A stretch of 55,707 bases of DNA from an uncultured Allobosea sp. (GTDB taxonomy: Bacteria > Pseudomonadota > Alphaproteobacteria > Rhizobiales > Beijerinckiaceae), in assembly GCF_945957345.1 (NCBI RefSeq), contig NZ_CAMFKW010000037.1:1-55707 (forward strand). The letters run 5' to 3'. The notes under the pieces were generated by a model that saw only the letters and a list, made by a program, of their open reading frames with translations, was not told the DNA's origin and did no database searches. Of this stretch, positions 34,005 to 42,485 are shown piece by piece; within the stretch, counting starts at the first letter, position 1, and each line of letters begins with the position of its first letter. The position numbers were made by a program, and so were the translations under genes.

Positions 34005-34952
34005 TCAGGCTGCGAGCAGGGCGCGGGCGGTGTCTTCGTCGGTGACGAGGCCGTTGACGATCTTGCCGGCGAGCGCTGCGCGCAGCGGTGCGACCTTGGC
34101 TGGGCCCTGGCCGATGCAAATCCGGAGGCGCGAGCTCCCGGGCTCCGGCGGCATGCTGGTCACGCGCAGGTTGGTGCCGCGGTCGAGGAAGCGGCCTTCG
34201 GCATCGAAGACCCAGCCGGTTACCTCGCCGACAGCGCCATGGCGGACCATTTCCAGGAGTTCGCCGCGGGTCATGAAGCCGTCGCGGTAGAGCACGGCAT
34301 CCTCGCCGATCTGGCTGATGCCCATGACCCAGAGGTCGGCTTCGCCGGCGATGGCACGGATACGGCGGATCGACTCGATCTCGACGAGCTGTGCGCGCTC
34401 TTCCGGGCTGGACACATAAAGCGGCAGCGGCATCGGGAAATGCTGCGCCTTGGTGATCTCGGCGAGCTTGACCAGCGTGTCGAAGGGGCTGGCCGAGCCG
34501 TCCGGCGAGATGGTGCCGACCAGCGAGACCAGCCGGTGCAAGGGGCAGGACATCGGCGGGACCCGCTCGATGCTGGCCCGCATCGAGCGGCCGGTGCCGA
34601 GCGCCATGACCAGCGATTTGCGCGAGCGCAGCCAGCGCTCGATCAGGACGCCGCCGAGCGCGGCGACGCCGGCGGCGCCGGTTTCCGGCGAGCCGTCGGA
34701 CGGGGCGACGTCGCAATGCAGCAGCTCGAAACGGTCGCGCAGCCTCGCGGCCAGGTCCATGCAGGCGCTGATCGGATGGTTCATCCGGAAGCTGATCAGG
34801 CCTTCGCTGCGGCAGAGCGAGACGAGGCGCTGCGCGGCGGGGCGGGAGATGTTCAGGATCTGCGCGATATCGTCCTGGGTACGGCCGGCGATGTAGTAGA
34901 GCCAGCCGGCGCGGGCGGCATCTTCGAGGCGGGTGCTGTCGTTCTCGGCCAT
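34005..34952 (-). CDS. SorC/DeoR-type sugar-binding transcriptional regulator
   Basis: A 315-residue SorC-family regulator. The N-terminal helix-turn-helix is AGWLYYIAGRTQDDIAQILN followed by ISRPAAQRLVSLCRSEGLI. The sugar-binding domain shows SLVMALGTGRSMRASIERV, LVSLVGTISPDGSA, GISQIGEDAVLYRDGFM and the typical ending GLVTDEDTARALL. The start is ATG 34952, since the upstream open frame is shadow of the HAD gene. It is 7 bp downstream of HAD and upstream of ugpB, so it probably controls the polyol/ugp operon through the palindromes at 33875-33904. Confidence 0.88.
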   Translation of the reverse strand: MAENDSTRLEDAARAGWLYYIAGRTQDDIAQILNISRPAAQRLVSLCRSEGLISFRMNHPISACMDLAARLRDRFELLHCDVAPSDGSPETGAAGVAALGGVLIERWLRSRKSLVMALGTGRSMRASIERVPPMSCPLHRLVSLVGTISPDGSASPFDTLVKLAEITKAQHFPMPLPLYVSSPEERAQLVEIESIRRIRAIAGEADLWVMGISQIGEDAVLYRDGFMTRGELLEMVRHGAVGEVTGWVFDAEGRFLDRGTNLRVTSMPPEPGSSRLRICIGQGPAKVAPLRAALAGKIVNGLVTDEDTARALLAA

Positions 34953-34959
34953 CGCGGTC

Positions 34960-35637
34960 TCAATTGGGCGCTGGCGCAAGCGAAAGCTCTTGCCAGGATT
35001 CGAGGAGGCGATCGGCGCCGGCCGCCAGAAGGGCCTGTCGCTGGTCGAGCACGGCGAAGTGGCTGCCGGCGGCGAGGCCATAGGCTGTCATGCCGGCGGC
35101 CTTTGCCGCCGTGACGCCGCTAACGCTGTCCTCGATCACCAGGCAACGCTCGGGCGTTACGCCACGCTCGCCGGCTGCCAGCAGGAAGAGGTCCGGGGCG
35201 GGCTTGCCGCGCTTGACGCGCGTCGTGCTGAAGATCCGGCCCTCGAACAGGTCCCATAGCCCCGTCTTGCGCAGGCAGGTCTCGATGCGCTCCTCGTCGC
35301 TCGACGAAGCTACGCAATAGTCGCTGCAGAGGCCTTCGACGCCCGCGCGAACACCTTCGACGGGCTGGAGATCCTGCTGGAAGGCAGCGAAGAGTTGCGT
35401 CCGCCAGTCCCGCGTAAAGTCAGCCGAGGCCGGGCGGCCGGTCATTCTCTCGTAATCCTCGATGACTGCGCTGGCCGGCCGCCCGAGATAGCGGCGCATG
35501 ACGGTTTCCAGATCATGGCTCGGGTCGAAAGGCGAGAGAATATCGACGAGCGTCCGGCAGCTGATGGTTTCGCTGTCGACGAGCACGCCGTCGCAATCGA
35601 GAATGACGAGGTCGAAAGGCTGGTATGGAGAGGGCAT
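34960..35637 (-). CDS. HAD family hydrolase (beta-phosphoglucomutase/phosphatase-like)
   Basis: A 225-residue HAD-IA enzyme. Motif I is DLVILDCDGVLVDSE with two Asp, motif II is in VASSSDEERIE, motif III has the Lys in RVKRGKPAPDLFLLAA and motif IV is CLVIEDSVSGV. It is a sugar- or polyol-phosphate phosphatase or mutase, a common member of polyol operons in Hyphomicrobiales. The start is ATG 35637; a longer in-frame start at 35697 would run through an inverted repeat. The SorC gene follows after 7 bp. Confidence 0.88.
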   Translation of the reverse strand: MPSPYQPFDLVILDCDGVLVDSETISCRTLVDILSPFDPSHDLETVMRRYLGRPASAVIEDYERMTGRPASADFTRDWRTQLFAAFQQDLQPVEGVRAGVEGLCSDYCVASSSDEERIETCLRKTGLWDLFEGRIFSTTRVKRGKPAPDLFLLAAGERGVTPERCLVIEDSVSGVTAAKAAGMTAYGLAAGSHFAVLDQRQALLAAGADRLLESWQELSLAPAPN

Positions 35638-35653
35638 CGGGCAATAGTTGATT

Positions 35654-35684
35654 GAACGGATGCTCGCATGAAGAGCATTCGTTC
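35654..35684 (-). promoter_or_regulatory. inverted repeat upstream of the HAD-SorC genes, candidate operator
   Basis: GAACGGATGCTC (35654-35665) and GAGCATTCGTTC (35673-35684) are inverted copies of one another with one mismatch, seven bases apart. They contain the same ATGCTC and GAGCAT hexamers as the palindromes before ugpB. The repeat lies 17 bp before the HAD ATG. It may be another site for the same SorC regulator, or a hairpin in the xylB-HAD transcript. Confidence 0.5.
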
Positions 35685-35709
35685 GATCATCTGTCAAACT
35701 CGAACCCGG

Positions 35710-37170
35710 TCAGCGCAGTGGGGGGCTGATCTCCGCAACGCGCCGCCAGAGCGCGTATCGCTGGGCATAGGCCGCGACCCTCGTTGGGTGCGGCGTGAAA
35801 ATGTCGACCTCGCCCGAAGGCGGCGTGCAGACGGCGTCCGGTTCCTCCCCGGTGCAGGCCAGACGCGCGAGGCGCGCGGCCCCGAAAGCGGCGCCGGCCT
35901 CGGCCTGACGATAGCGGCTGAGCGGCAGATCGAGCACATCGGCGAGGATCGACAGCCATGTATCGGAGCGCGCGCCGCCGCCGATGGCCATGGCCTCGCG
36001 AATGGGTTCGCCTTCGGTTTCCAGCGCATTCTTGCCGTCCCGGAAGGCGAAGGCGACGCCTTCCAGCACCGCCTGGGTCATCGCCGGGCGATCGGTTTCG
36101 TGGCCGAGCCCGGTGAAGCCGCCGCGCAATTGCGGATCGTTATGCGGCGTGCGCTCTCCCGACAGATAGGGCGTGAATAGCACCGGCGACGGCTGTTCGG
36201 CGCGTGCGCCGAGTTCGCTCAACAGCGCCGCTTCGGATCGCCCGGAAATCGCGGCCCACCAGTTCAGGCTCGCGGCAGCCGAAAGATGGACCGACATCTG
36301 GTGCCAGCGCTCCGGCAAGGCGTGGCAGAAGGCATGGACTGCACTGCCGGCTCGTGGTTCGAAGCCCGCCGTGGTTCGCCATAGCACTCCGGACGTTCCC
36401 AGCGACAGGAAGCTCGATCCCGGCGCTACGGCACCCAGCCCGACCGCCCCGGCGGCATTGTCGCCCGCCCCGCCGGCGAAGAGGGGCGGGGTGTCGAAGC
36501 CGAGTTCGCGGGCGAGCTCGGGGCGCATGCGGCCGGCGGCCTGCGAGCCTTCGACGAGAGCGGGCATGTGGCTGCGATCGAGGCCGGTCGTGGCCAGCAT
36601 CGTGTCCGACCAATCGCGACGGCCGGTATCGAGCCAGAGCGTGCCGGAGGCGTCGGACATCTCCTCGATCGCCTCGCCGGTCAGGACGAGCCGCAGATAG
36701 GCCTTCGGCAGCAGCACCTTGCGGGTGCGCCCGAATATGTCGGGTTCGTGCTTGCGCACCCAGAGCAGCTTCGGCGCGGTAAAGCCGGGCATGGCGATAT
36801 TGCCGGTGATGGCGCGCGACTGGGGTTCGGCTGCCTCGAATTCGGCGCATTCCGCTGCCGCGCGTCCGTCGTTCCAGAGGATGCAGGGACGCAACGGCTG
36901 ATCGCGTTCATCCAGCAAGACCGCGCCATGCATCTGCCCGGAAAGGCCGATTCCGGCGCAACGGCGGAAGTCCTGCGGGGCCGTCGCTCTCAGGCTGCGC
37001 AATACCTCCAGCGTGGCGGTGATCCAGTCTGCCGGGGCCTGCTCCGACCAGAGCGGAGCGGGGCGTGCCACGGCCAGTTCCCGCGCCGTCGTGGCGAGCA
37101 CGCGCTGCCGATCATCGACCAGCACGGCCTTGATCGACGATGTTCCGAGATCGATGCCGATATAGGTCAC
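35710..37170 (-). CDS. xylB: xylulokinase
   Basis: A 486-residue FGGY-family kinase that phosphorylates D-xylulose. It starts MTYIGIDLGTSSIKAVLVDD. Conserved blocks are GIGLSGQMHGAVLLDERDQP, PCILWNDGRA, GFTAPKLLWVRKHEPDIFGR and GGAGDNAAGAVGLGAVAPGS. The FGGY C-terminal ATP site is AIGGGARSDTWLSILADVL. Length fits XylB. It is 38 bp downstream of the alcohol dehydrogenase gene and precedes HAD. In this operon the ketose from arabinitol or xylitol oxidation would be its substrate. Confidence 0.92.
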   Translation of the reverse strand: MTYIGIDLGTSSIKAVLVDDRQRVLATTARELAVARPAPLWSEQAPADWITATLEVLRSLRATAPQDFRRCAGIGLSGQMHGAVLLDERDQPLRPCILWNDGRAAAECAEFEAAEPQSRAITGNIAMPGFTAPKLLWVRKHEPDIFGRTRKVLLPKAYLRLVLTGEAIEEMSDASGTLWLDTGRRDWSDTMLATTGLDRSHMPALVEGSQAAGRMRPELARELGFDTPPLFAGGAGDNAAGAVGLGAVAPGSSFLSLGTSGVLWRTTAGFEPRAGSAVHAFCHALPERWHQMSVHLSAAASLNWWAAISGRSEAALLSELGARAEQPSPVLFTPYLSGERTPHNDPQLRGGFTGLGHETDRPAMTQAVLEGVAFAFRDGKNALETEGEPIREAMAIGGGARSDTWLSILADVLDLPLSRYRQAEAGAAFGAARLARLACTGEEPDAVCTPPSGEVDIFTPHPTRVAAYAQRYALWRRVAEISPPLR

Positions 37171-37208
37171 ATCAGGGGCCTTTGGCGCGGGGGCAGCGGT
37201 GCGCGGGT

Positions 37209-38249
37209 TCAGCGATGGCCCTGGGGCACGCCGCCCGGATAGATCATGCTCTTGACCATGCCGTCTTCATTGCTGGCGTGCCGGCGGAAGGCGGCTGGCC
37301 CCTCGGCGAGCGGGAAGCGATGGCTGACCACGGCCTCGACATCGACCTTGCCGAGCGCGACCAGTTCGATGGCGCGTGGATAGACATGGCCCATCCGGCG
37401 CGAGAACTTGATGTTGAGGCCGCGCCTGCGGGCTTCCGCAGCCGGGATCACATAGCTGTCGCCATCGGGGATGCCGACCAGCACGACGCGGCCGCCGATG
37501 CGGGCGGCGCGGATGGCGTCGCGGAAGCCCTCGGGTGCGTTGGTCGCCTCGATCACCAGCGGCATGCCTTCGCCCTTCGTCCATTCGGCGATCTCGGCGA
37601 CGCCGGGGCCGGCCTTGCTCGCGCCGAGCTTCAACGCGAGCTCGCGCCGATGCGGTTGCGGATCGCAGGCGAGGATCTCGCCGACGCCGGCCGTGCGCAG
37701 GACCTGGAGGATCAGCAGGCCGATCGGGCCGCAGCCGATCAGCGCCACGCGTTCGAGCAGGCGCGGCTTGGCCAGATCCACCGCATGGATCGCGACGCCG
37801 AGCGGTTCGAGCATCACCGCCTCGCTCGGAGAGAAGGTTTCGGGCACCGCGATGACCTGCGATTTCGGTACCCAGATCCGTTCCGTCATCGCCCCGTCAT
37901 GCGGAGGAGCCCCGATGAAGACGACTTCGGGACAGAGATTGGGATGGCCGCTCCGGCAATGCTCGCACTGGCCGCAGGCCTGATTGGGATCGACGGCGAC
38001 CAGCGCGCCGCGTGCCAGGCCGAGCTCGGGCAGATCCTCGGTCAGCCAGCCGCTGAACTCGTGGCCGGGCACGAAGGGCGTCGCGATCACCGCAGAGCCG
38101 ATGCCGCCATCCTTGTAATAGTGCAGGTCGCTGCCGCAGAGACCGACGGCGGCGACATCGAGCAAGGTTTCCCCCGCCGCTCCCTCGCGGAGATTGAACG
38201 GCGCGAGGCGCGCATCGCCTGCGGCGTGGAGGAAAACGGCACGGGACAT
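37209..38249 (-). CDS. zinc-binding alcohol dehydrogenase, L-idonate/sorbitol/xylitol dehydrogenase-like
   Basis: A 346-residue medium-chain dehydrogenase. The catalytic zinc ligands are C in VGLCGSDLHYY, H in VPGHEFSGW and E in the same segment. The structural zinc site is CGQCEHCRSGHPNLC. The nucleotide-binding motif is VALIGCGPIGLLILQVL. It oxidises a polyol or aldonate to a ketose. The start is ATG 38249; GTG 38261 is in frame but has no clear ribosome site. It is the first gene of the polyol operon and is divergent from a second SorC regulator. Confidence 0.88.
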   Translation of the reverse strand: MSRAVFLHAAGDARLAPFNLREGAAGETLLDVAAVGLCGSDLHYYKDGGIGSAVIATPFVPGHEFSGWLTEDLPELGLARGALVAVDPNQACGQCEHCRSGHPNLCPEVVFIGAPPHDGAMTERIWVPKSQVIAVPETFSPSEAVMLEPLGVAIHAVDLAKPRLLERVALIGCGPIGLLILQVLRTAGVGEILACDPQPHRRELALKLGASKAGPGVAEIAEWTKGEGMPLVIEATNAPEGFRDAIRAARIGGRVVLVGIPDGDSYVIPAAEARRRGLNIKFSRRMGHVYPRAIELVALGKVDVEAVVSHRFPLAEGPAAFRRHASNEDGMVKSMIYPGGVPQGHR

Positions 38250-38286
38250 GGAGGTCGCCACTCGCTTTACGGAAGATCTTATGCAG

Positions 38287-38306
38287 ATGTATTTTTAGAT
38301 TTACAT
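38287..38306. promoter_or_regulatory. candidate operator between alcohol dehydrogenase and SorC regulator genes
   Basis: ATGTA (38287-38291) and TACAT (38302-38306) form an inverted repeat with a ten-base AT-rich centre. It lies 38 bp before the dehydrogenase ATG and 137 bp before the SorC start. Eleven bases of it, TGTATTTTTAG, recur at 46484-46494 before the next ABC operon. It is a plausible site of the SorC regulator at 38443. Confidence 0.5.
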
Positions 38307-38442
38307 TGGTTTGCGTCAAGCATGAAGCCGTTCGCGCCACCGCATTGCCGGACAGCGCGAAAGCACTGTAAGCCAGCTTCGAAGACCCGCCTCATGCCGC
38401 CGCGCCCGCCGCAGGCGGAGCCGACCGCATCAGGATGCCGCC

Positions 38443-39393
38443 ATGCCGGAGGAATCGCAGACGCAAGTTCGAGCCGCCTGGCTCTACTATCTGGAAGGGC
38501 TGACCCAGGCGGAGATCGCGGACCGGCTGAAGATGACACGGCTGCGCGTCAACCGGCTGCTGGTCGAGGCGCGCAGCAGCGGGCTGGTCAACATCACCAT
38601 CAATTCCCGGCTGGAAAGCTGTGTCCGGCTGGAGCGTGCGCTGATGGCGCAGTTCGGTCTGAAGGATGCGATCGTCGTGCCGAGCCCCGCCGATCCCGGT
38701 CAGATCGCCGCCCAGATCGGCAAGGCGGCCGGCGACTTCATCTCGCGGATCATCGAGGAGAAACCGTCGGGCATCTTCGGTGTCGGCTGGGGCGGCACGC
38801 TCCGGGAAACCATCCGCCATGTCCGCGCCGGACAGTATCGCGAGCTTGCGGTGACCTCGATGATGGGTGGGCTGACCTACGGCATCGAGATCAACACTTT
38901 CGAGATCGCCAGCCATCTCGCGCGACTCTGGCAGGCGGAGTGCCATTATCTGGCGGCGCCGATCTATGCCGGGACCCCGCAATCCCGCGACACGATCCTG
39001 GCGCAGGACGTGTTCGAGGCGGCCTTCGACCGCATCCGGGCGACGGATGTCGCCATCCTCAGCGCAGGCGATCTGAGCGAGCGCTCGCTGCTGGTGCGTT
39101 ACGGGCTGCCGGGCGATGTCCGCGTAGCGGAACTGGCGGAAGCCGGCGCGGTCGGTGACATGCTCGGCCAGTTCATCGACCGCAACGGCCAGGCGATCGC
39201 GCATCCGATCAACCGCCGCGCCATCGCGCTGCCGCTCGACGCCTTGCGCCGGATCCCGACCGTGATCCTTGCTTCCGGCGGAGCATACAAGGCCGAGGTC
39301 ATCGCGGCGACGCTGCGCGGCAAGCTGGCTTCGGTGCTGATCACGGACGAGGATGCGGCAGCCGCCGTGCTGGAGAGCCCGGCGTCAGCCTGA
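38443..39393 (+). CDS. SorC family sugar-binding transcriptional regulator (second)
   Basis: A 316-residue SorC regulator. The helix-turn-helix reads AWLYYLEGLTQAEIADRLKM followed by TRLRVNRLLVEARSSGLV. The effector domain shows GIFGVGWGGTLRETIRHV, LAVTSMMGGLTYGIEINTFE, VAILSAGDLSERSLLVRYGL and the end ASVLITDEDAAAAVL. It is a paralogue of the regulator at 34005. It is the only plus-strand gene between 28 and 46 kb. It is divergent from the polyol operon and converges on the inositol-monophosphatase-family gene, so it may control both flanking operons. Confidence 0.9.
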   Translation: MPEESQTQVRAAWLYYLEGLTQAEIADRLKMTRLRVNRLLVEARSSGLVNITINSRLESCVRLERALMAQFGLKDAIVVPSPADPGQIAAQIGKAAGDFISRIIEEKPSGIFGVGWGGTLRETIRHVRAGQYRELAVTSMMGGLTYGIEINTFEIASHLARLWQAECHYLAAPIYAGTPQSRDTILAQDVFEAAFDRIRATDVAILSAGDLSERSLLVRYGLPGDVRVAELAEAGAVGDMLGQFIDRNGQAIAHPINRRAIALPLDALRRIPTVILASGGAYKAEVIAATLRGKLASVLITDEDAAAAVLESPASA

Positions 39394-39403
39394 CAGCGGC
39401 GTC

Positions 39404-40195
39404 TCAGACGCTGCGGATCGCCTGCAGCAACTCGTCATGGATCAGGCCGTTGGTGACGACCTTCTCCAGGTCCTCGTCGCGCGAATCGCGGCCGTCGACC
39501 GTCGTCACCTTGCCGCCGGCCGCCCGGACCAGCGGCATCGCGGCGGCGTGGGAGACGATATCGGCCTTGAGGCCGATGAAGGCGTCGAGCCGGCCGGCCG
39601 CCACGAGCGACATTTCCAGCCCGCCGGAGACGATCACCCGCACGCCGCGGCACAGGCCGGCGAGCCGGCGGATGACGTCGCTCGTCCGGTTCGCCTCCTC
39701 GGCGGTGTAGTGCGAGGTCAGGCAGATCGAGACGGTGGCGTCGCTGAGGCGCTTTGTGGCGGAGACGCGCGCCGGCCGGCCGTCGACCGTCGCGATGCCA
39801 CCGTCCGCGAAATGCGCCGAGAGCCCGGCGAGCGGCGCGTGGGTCAGGCCGAGCACGGTGCGGCCCTGTTCCTGATAGGCCAGGGTTACGGAAAACCAGG
39901 GCAGGCCGGATGCGTAGTTCACCGTGCCGTCGAGCGGATCGATGATCCAGCGTGGGGCTTGTTCCGAGCCGCTGAAGCCGGCCTCTTCCGAGAGGATTGC
40001 AGCCTCCGGGGTCAAGGTGCGCAAACCGTCGATGACGAGGCGTTCGGAGGCAAGGTCGGCCGCCGTGACCACGTCGTTCAGCTCCTTGCGGGTGACGCCG
40101 AGCTCGGCGCCCTGCATCCGCACCAGCATCTCGCCCGCCTGGCGAGCAAGGGCGTCGGCTTGATCGAGCAGGGCGAGAAGGCGTGGTTCGGTCAT
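39404..40195 (-). CDS. inositol monophosphatase family protein
   Basis: A 263-residue Mg-dependent sugar/inositol-phosphate phosphatase. Metal-site motifs are AAILSEEAGF (Glu) and WIIDPLDGTVNYASGLPWFS (Asp, Asp, Gly-Thr), with the late Asp in GRLDAFIGLKADIVSHAAA, near where WD is usual. This last site lacks the usual Trp-Asp pair. The start ATG 40195 overlaps the GpdQ-like stop (ATGA). It is the last gene of the minus-strand ABC operon. It could dephosphorylate inositol phosphate or glycerol phosphate released by the phosphodiesterase. Confidence 0.88.
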   Translation of the reverse strand: MTEPRLLALLDQADALARQAGEMLVRMQGAELGVTRKELNDVVTAADLASERLVIDGLRTLTPEAAILSEEAGFSGSEQAPRWIIDPLDGTVNYASGLPWFSVTLAYQEQGRTVLGLTHAPLAGLSAHFADGGIATVDGRPARVSATKRLSDATVSICLTSHYTAEEANRTSDVIRRLAGLCRGVRVIVSGGLEMSLVAAGRLDAFIGLKADIVSHAAAMPLVRAAGGKVTTVDGRDSRDEDLEKVVTNGLIHDELLQAIRSV

Positions 40196-41034
40196 TGAGC
40201 GGGCACCGTTTGCGGCTTTCCGGGATAGGCGGGATCGAGCACGAAATCCCGGCGTGGTCCATAGTCGCCGATCGGCTGGAGATGGCTGATCAGGCCGATG
40301 CCGGGCTTCCAGACATGGAGCGCCAGAGCCGGCGGTTCCATGACGAACCTGTTCTCCGTGCCGGGCCTGAGGTCGAGCGCGACCTGATGGGCCGTGCCCG
40401 GCACGACATAGCCGATGGTGCCCGCGAAGCGCAGCTGGATCGGGCGGTGGTAGTGGCCGCAGAGCACGCGCTCGATTTCGGGATGATCCGCGATCAGGCG
40501 AGCGAAGCCCGGCGAGACCTTGCAGGGCATGATGTCCATGCCGTCGACGCCAACCGGGAAGGGCGGATGGTGCATGAAGATCACCGTCGGCTTGCCTTGC
40601 CCCCGCGCGAGCTGCTCGGCGAGCCAGGCTTCGCGGGTGGCACAGATCTCGCCGCCATCCTCGCCCGCGACGACGGTGTCGAGACCGATCAGCCGGACCG
40701 GGAAATCGTCGATGACGTAGTGCAGGAAGCCCGTCTGCGGCAGATAGGGGTGATCGGGACGCAAATCCGCGGCGAAGCTGTCGCGGCGGTCGTGATTGCC
40801 GGGGATGACATAGACCGGCATCGGCAGACGTCGCAGCGCGGCGCGAACGATGCCGTATTCCTCCGGCAGCCCGCAATCGGAGAGGTCTCCGGTGACCAGC
40901 ACGCAATCGGGCTGCGGCTCCAGCTTCAGGATCTCGTCCACGGCGCGGTCGATCGCCGGGTTGGTCTCGACGATGCCGTAGGCGGGGTTGCCATGAGGGC
41001 GGGCATGGAAGTCGCTGAGCTGGGCGATGATCAT
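40192..41034 (-). CDS. GpdQ-like metallophosphoesterase (glycerophosphodiesterase / cyclic-nucleotide phosphodiesterase class III)
   Basis: A 280-residue binuclear metal enzyme. The five metallophosphoesterase motifs are QLSDFHARPHG (D-x-H), VLVTGDLSDCG (GD), VIPGNHDRRD (GNHD), FMHHPPFPVG (H) and VLCGHYHRPIQ (GHxH). The spacing follows E. coli/Enterobacter GpdQ, which hydrolyses glycerophosphodiesters. It has no signal peptide. It is downstream of the binding-protein gene, after a strong hairpin, and overlaps the IMPase gene. Cyclic-nucleotide phosphodiesterase activity is an alternative. Confidence 0.87.
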   Translation of the reverse strand: MIIAQLSDFHARPHGNPAYGIVETNPAIDRAVDEILKLEPQPDCVLVTGDLSDCGLPEEYGIVRAALRRLPMPVYVIPGNHDRRDSFAADLRPDHPYLPQTGFLHYVIDDFPVRLIGLDTVVAGEDGGEICATREAWLAEQLARGQGKPTVIFMHHPPFPVGVDGMDIMPCKVSPGFARLIADHPEIERVLCGHYHRPIQLRFAGTIGYVVPGTAHQVALDLRPGTENRFVMEPPALALHVWKPGIGLISHLQPIGDYGPRRDFVLDPAYPGKPQTVPAQ

Positions 41035-41067
41035 AGGGGAAACGTCCGGCGGTCAGGAAATGGGAAA

Positions 41068-41094
41068 CCGCCCGATCGGATGAGGATCGGGCGG
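41068..41094 (-). terminator. perfect hairpin after the binding-protein gene (attenuator or partial terminator)
   Basis: CCGCCCGATC (41068-41077) pairs perfectly with GATCGGGCGG (41085-41094), loop of seven. On the minus strand it is followed by TTTCCCATTTCC. It lies 29 bp after the binding-protein stop and before the GpdQ-like gene. It may end most transcripts there, or stabilise the mRNA of the binding protein. Confidence 0.7.
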
Positions 41095-41122
41095 CGATGG
41101 GCAGGCGCCGAAGGGCGGCCGT

Positions 41123-42394
41123 TCACTTCATCAGCGCTTCGGTCTCGGAGACGATGCGCTCGATGCCGGCCTTCGGCTGGATCTCGCCGCGCATCACGCC
41201 GGCGACGACTTCGCGCTGCTGACGCCAGATGCGCACCGAATTGCCGCCCGGATAACCTTCCCACGGCGCGGCGCGGGAGACCTGGCCGTTGATCGTGCGG
41301 AAATTGGCATTCTCCTTGTAGAACGGGCCGAGGAAGGCATCCTCACCGGCGCGCAGATTGGTCGGCATGTAGCCGGCGGTCTCGACGATGATCTTCTGGG
41401 CCTCCGGGCCGGTCACGAATTTGATGAACTCCCAGGCGGCCTTCTGCTTGGCCGGGTCCTTGGCCGTGATCAGCGCGGCGTTGCCGCCGGTCGGCAGCTT
41501 GCCCTTGGCCTTGTCGTCGACCGGGAAGAGCGCGGTTTTCAGCGTGAAGCGGTCGCCGATCAGGTCGGTGACCTGGCGGAGCCGAGCCGGGGTGTCGAAG
41601 AAGATGCCGATCTTGCCGGCGATGAACTGCTGGCGCGACTGGTCCCAGTCGATCAGCGGCATGCCGGCTTCGGTGACGAAGCTGCGCAGCAGCGACAGCG
41701 TCTTCTCGCCGACCTCTCCGCCGAACGCGACCTTCTTGCCGTCGGCCGAGAGCATGGAATGGCCGCCCTGCAGGATCACGCCGCGCCACAGCCAGTCATC
41801 CGGCCAGTCATGGATGTTGTAGGCCATGCCGGCGGTGTCGCCGCTGCGAATCTTCTTGGCGAGCGCGACGGTGTCGGCCCAGTTGTCGGGCATCTTGTCG
41901 GGGTCGCCGCCGGCCTTCTTCACCAGCTCGGCGTTGAAATACATCAGCGGCGTCGAGGCGTTGAAGGCGAGGCCGACCTGCTTGCCCGCGACCTGTCCGA
42001 GCGAGAGCAGCGCGTCCGAGTAATTGGCCTTGCGCCAGGCTTCCGGTTCGGCCTTCAGCAGCGGGCCGAGATCCACGATCTGCTTGCGCTTGTCGAGGGT
42101 TTCGGTGAGCTCGGTCAGCAGGTGGAAGCCCGAATAGTAGACGTCCGGCAGCTGGTTGGTGACGGACTGGCGCAGCATCGCCTGGTGTCCGTCGTCATAG
42201 CTCGCGGCCGGCGCCCGGAAGTTGATCTTGATATCCGGGTGCTTCTTCATGAATTCCGCGGCGATCGGCTCGTGGAACTTGGCGAAGGCCGGGAAGGCAT
42301 AGAGCACGTCGAGCGTGACTTGCTCGGCCCTGGCCGCCGTGGATACGGCGAGGGTCAATGCTGCCGCGGCAAGGATTTTGCCGAGAGGTTTCAT
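41123..42394 (-). CDS. extracellular solute-binding protein (carbohydrate ABC transporter, family 1)
   Basis: A 423-residue periplasmic binding protein with a signal peptide (MKPLGKILAAAALTLAVSTAARA). The body shows VLYAFPAFAKFHEPIAAEFM, VGLAFNASTPLMYFNAELVK, QQFIAGKIGIFFDTPARLRQ and AAWEFIKFVTGPEAQKIIVE. It belongs to the MalE/UgpB superfamily. AAGGAGAT is placed before ATG 42394, so that start is firm; ATG 42412 lacks a site. It supplies the permease pair encoded upstream at 42486-44284. Confidence 0.9.
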   Translation of the reverse strand: MKPLGKILAAAALTLAVSTAARAEQVTLDVLYAFPAFAKFHEPIAAEFMKKHPDIKINFRAPAASYDDGHQAMLRQSVTNQLPDVYYSGFHLLTELTETLDKRKQIVDLGPLLKAEPEAWRKANYSDALLSLGQVAGKQVGLAFNASTPLMYFNAELVKKAGGDPDKMPDNWADTVALAKKIRSGDTAGMAYNIHDWPDDWLWRGVILQGGHSMLSADGKKVAFGGEVGEKTLSLLRSFVTEAGMPLIDWDQSRQQFIAGKIGIFFDTPARLRQVTDLIGDRFTLKTALFPVDDKAKGKLPTGGNAALITAKDPAKQKAAWEFIKFVTGPEAQKIIVETAGYMPTNLRAGEDAFLGPFYKENANFRTINGQVSRAAPWEGYPGGNSVRIWRQQREVVAGVMRGEIQPKAGIERIVSETEALMK

Positions 42395-42485
42395 GTGTGA
42401 TCTCCTTGGCATGGACAGCGGGGCTGCCGGGTTTGGGTTGCTTCAGGCCTGAACTCTTGGTGGGGTGCGCGGGCGGCGCAGCCGG

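Noticed and set aside
35638..35697. Longer start for the HAD hydrolase
   Set aside because: It would run through the inverted repeat and adds residues outside the HAD fold; ATG 35637 directly precedes motif I.
40196..40906. Extension of the IMPase-family protein upstream of ATG 40195
   Set aside because: The segment is antisense or off-frame to the GpdQ-like gene and is rich in Arg and Gly without motifs.
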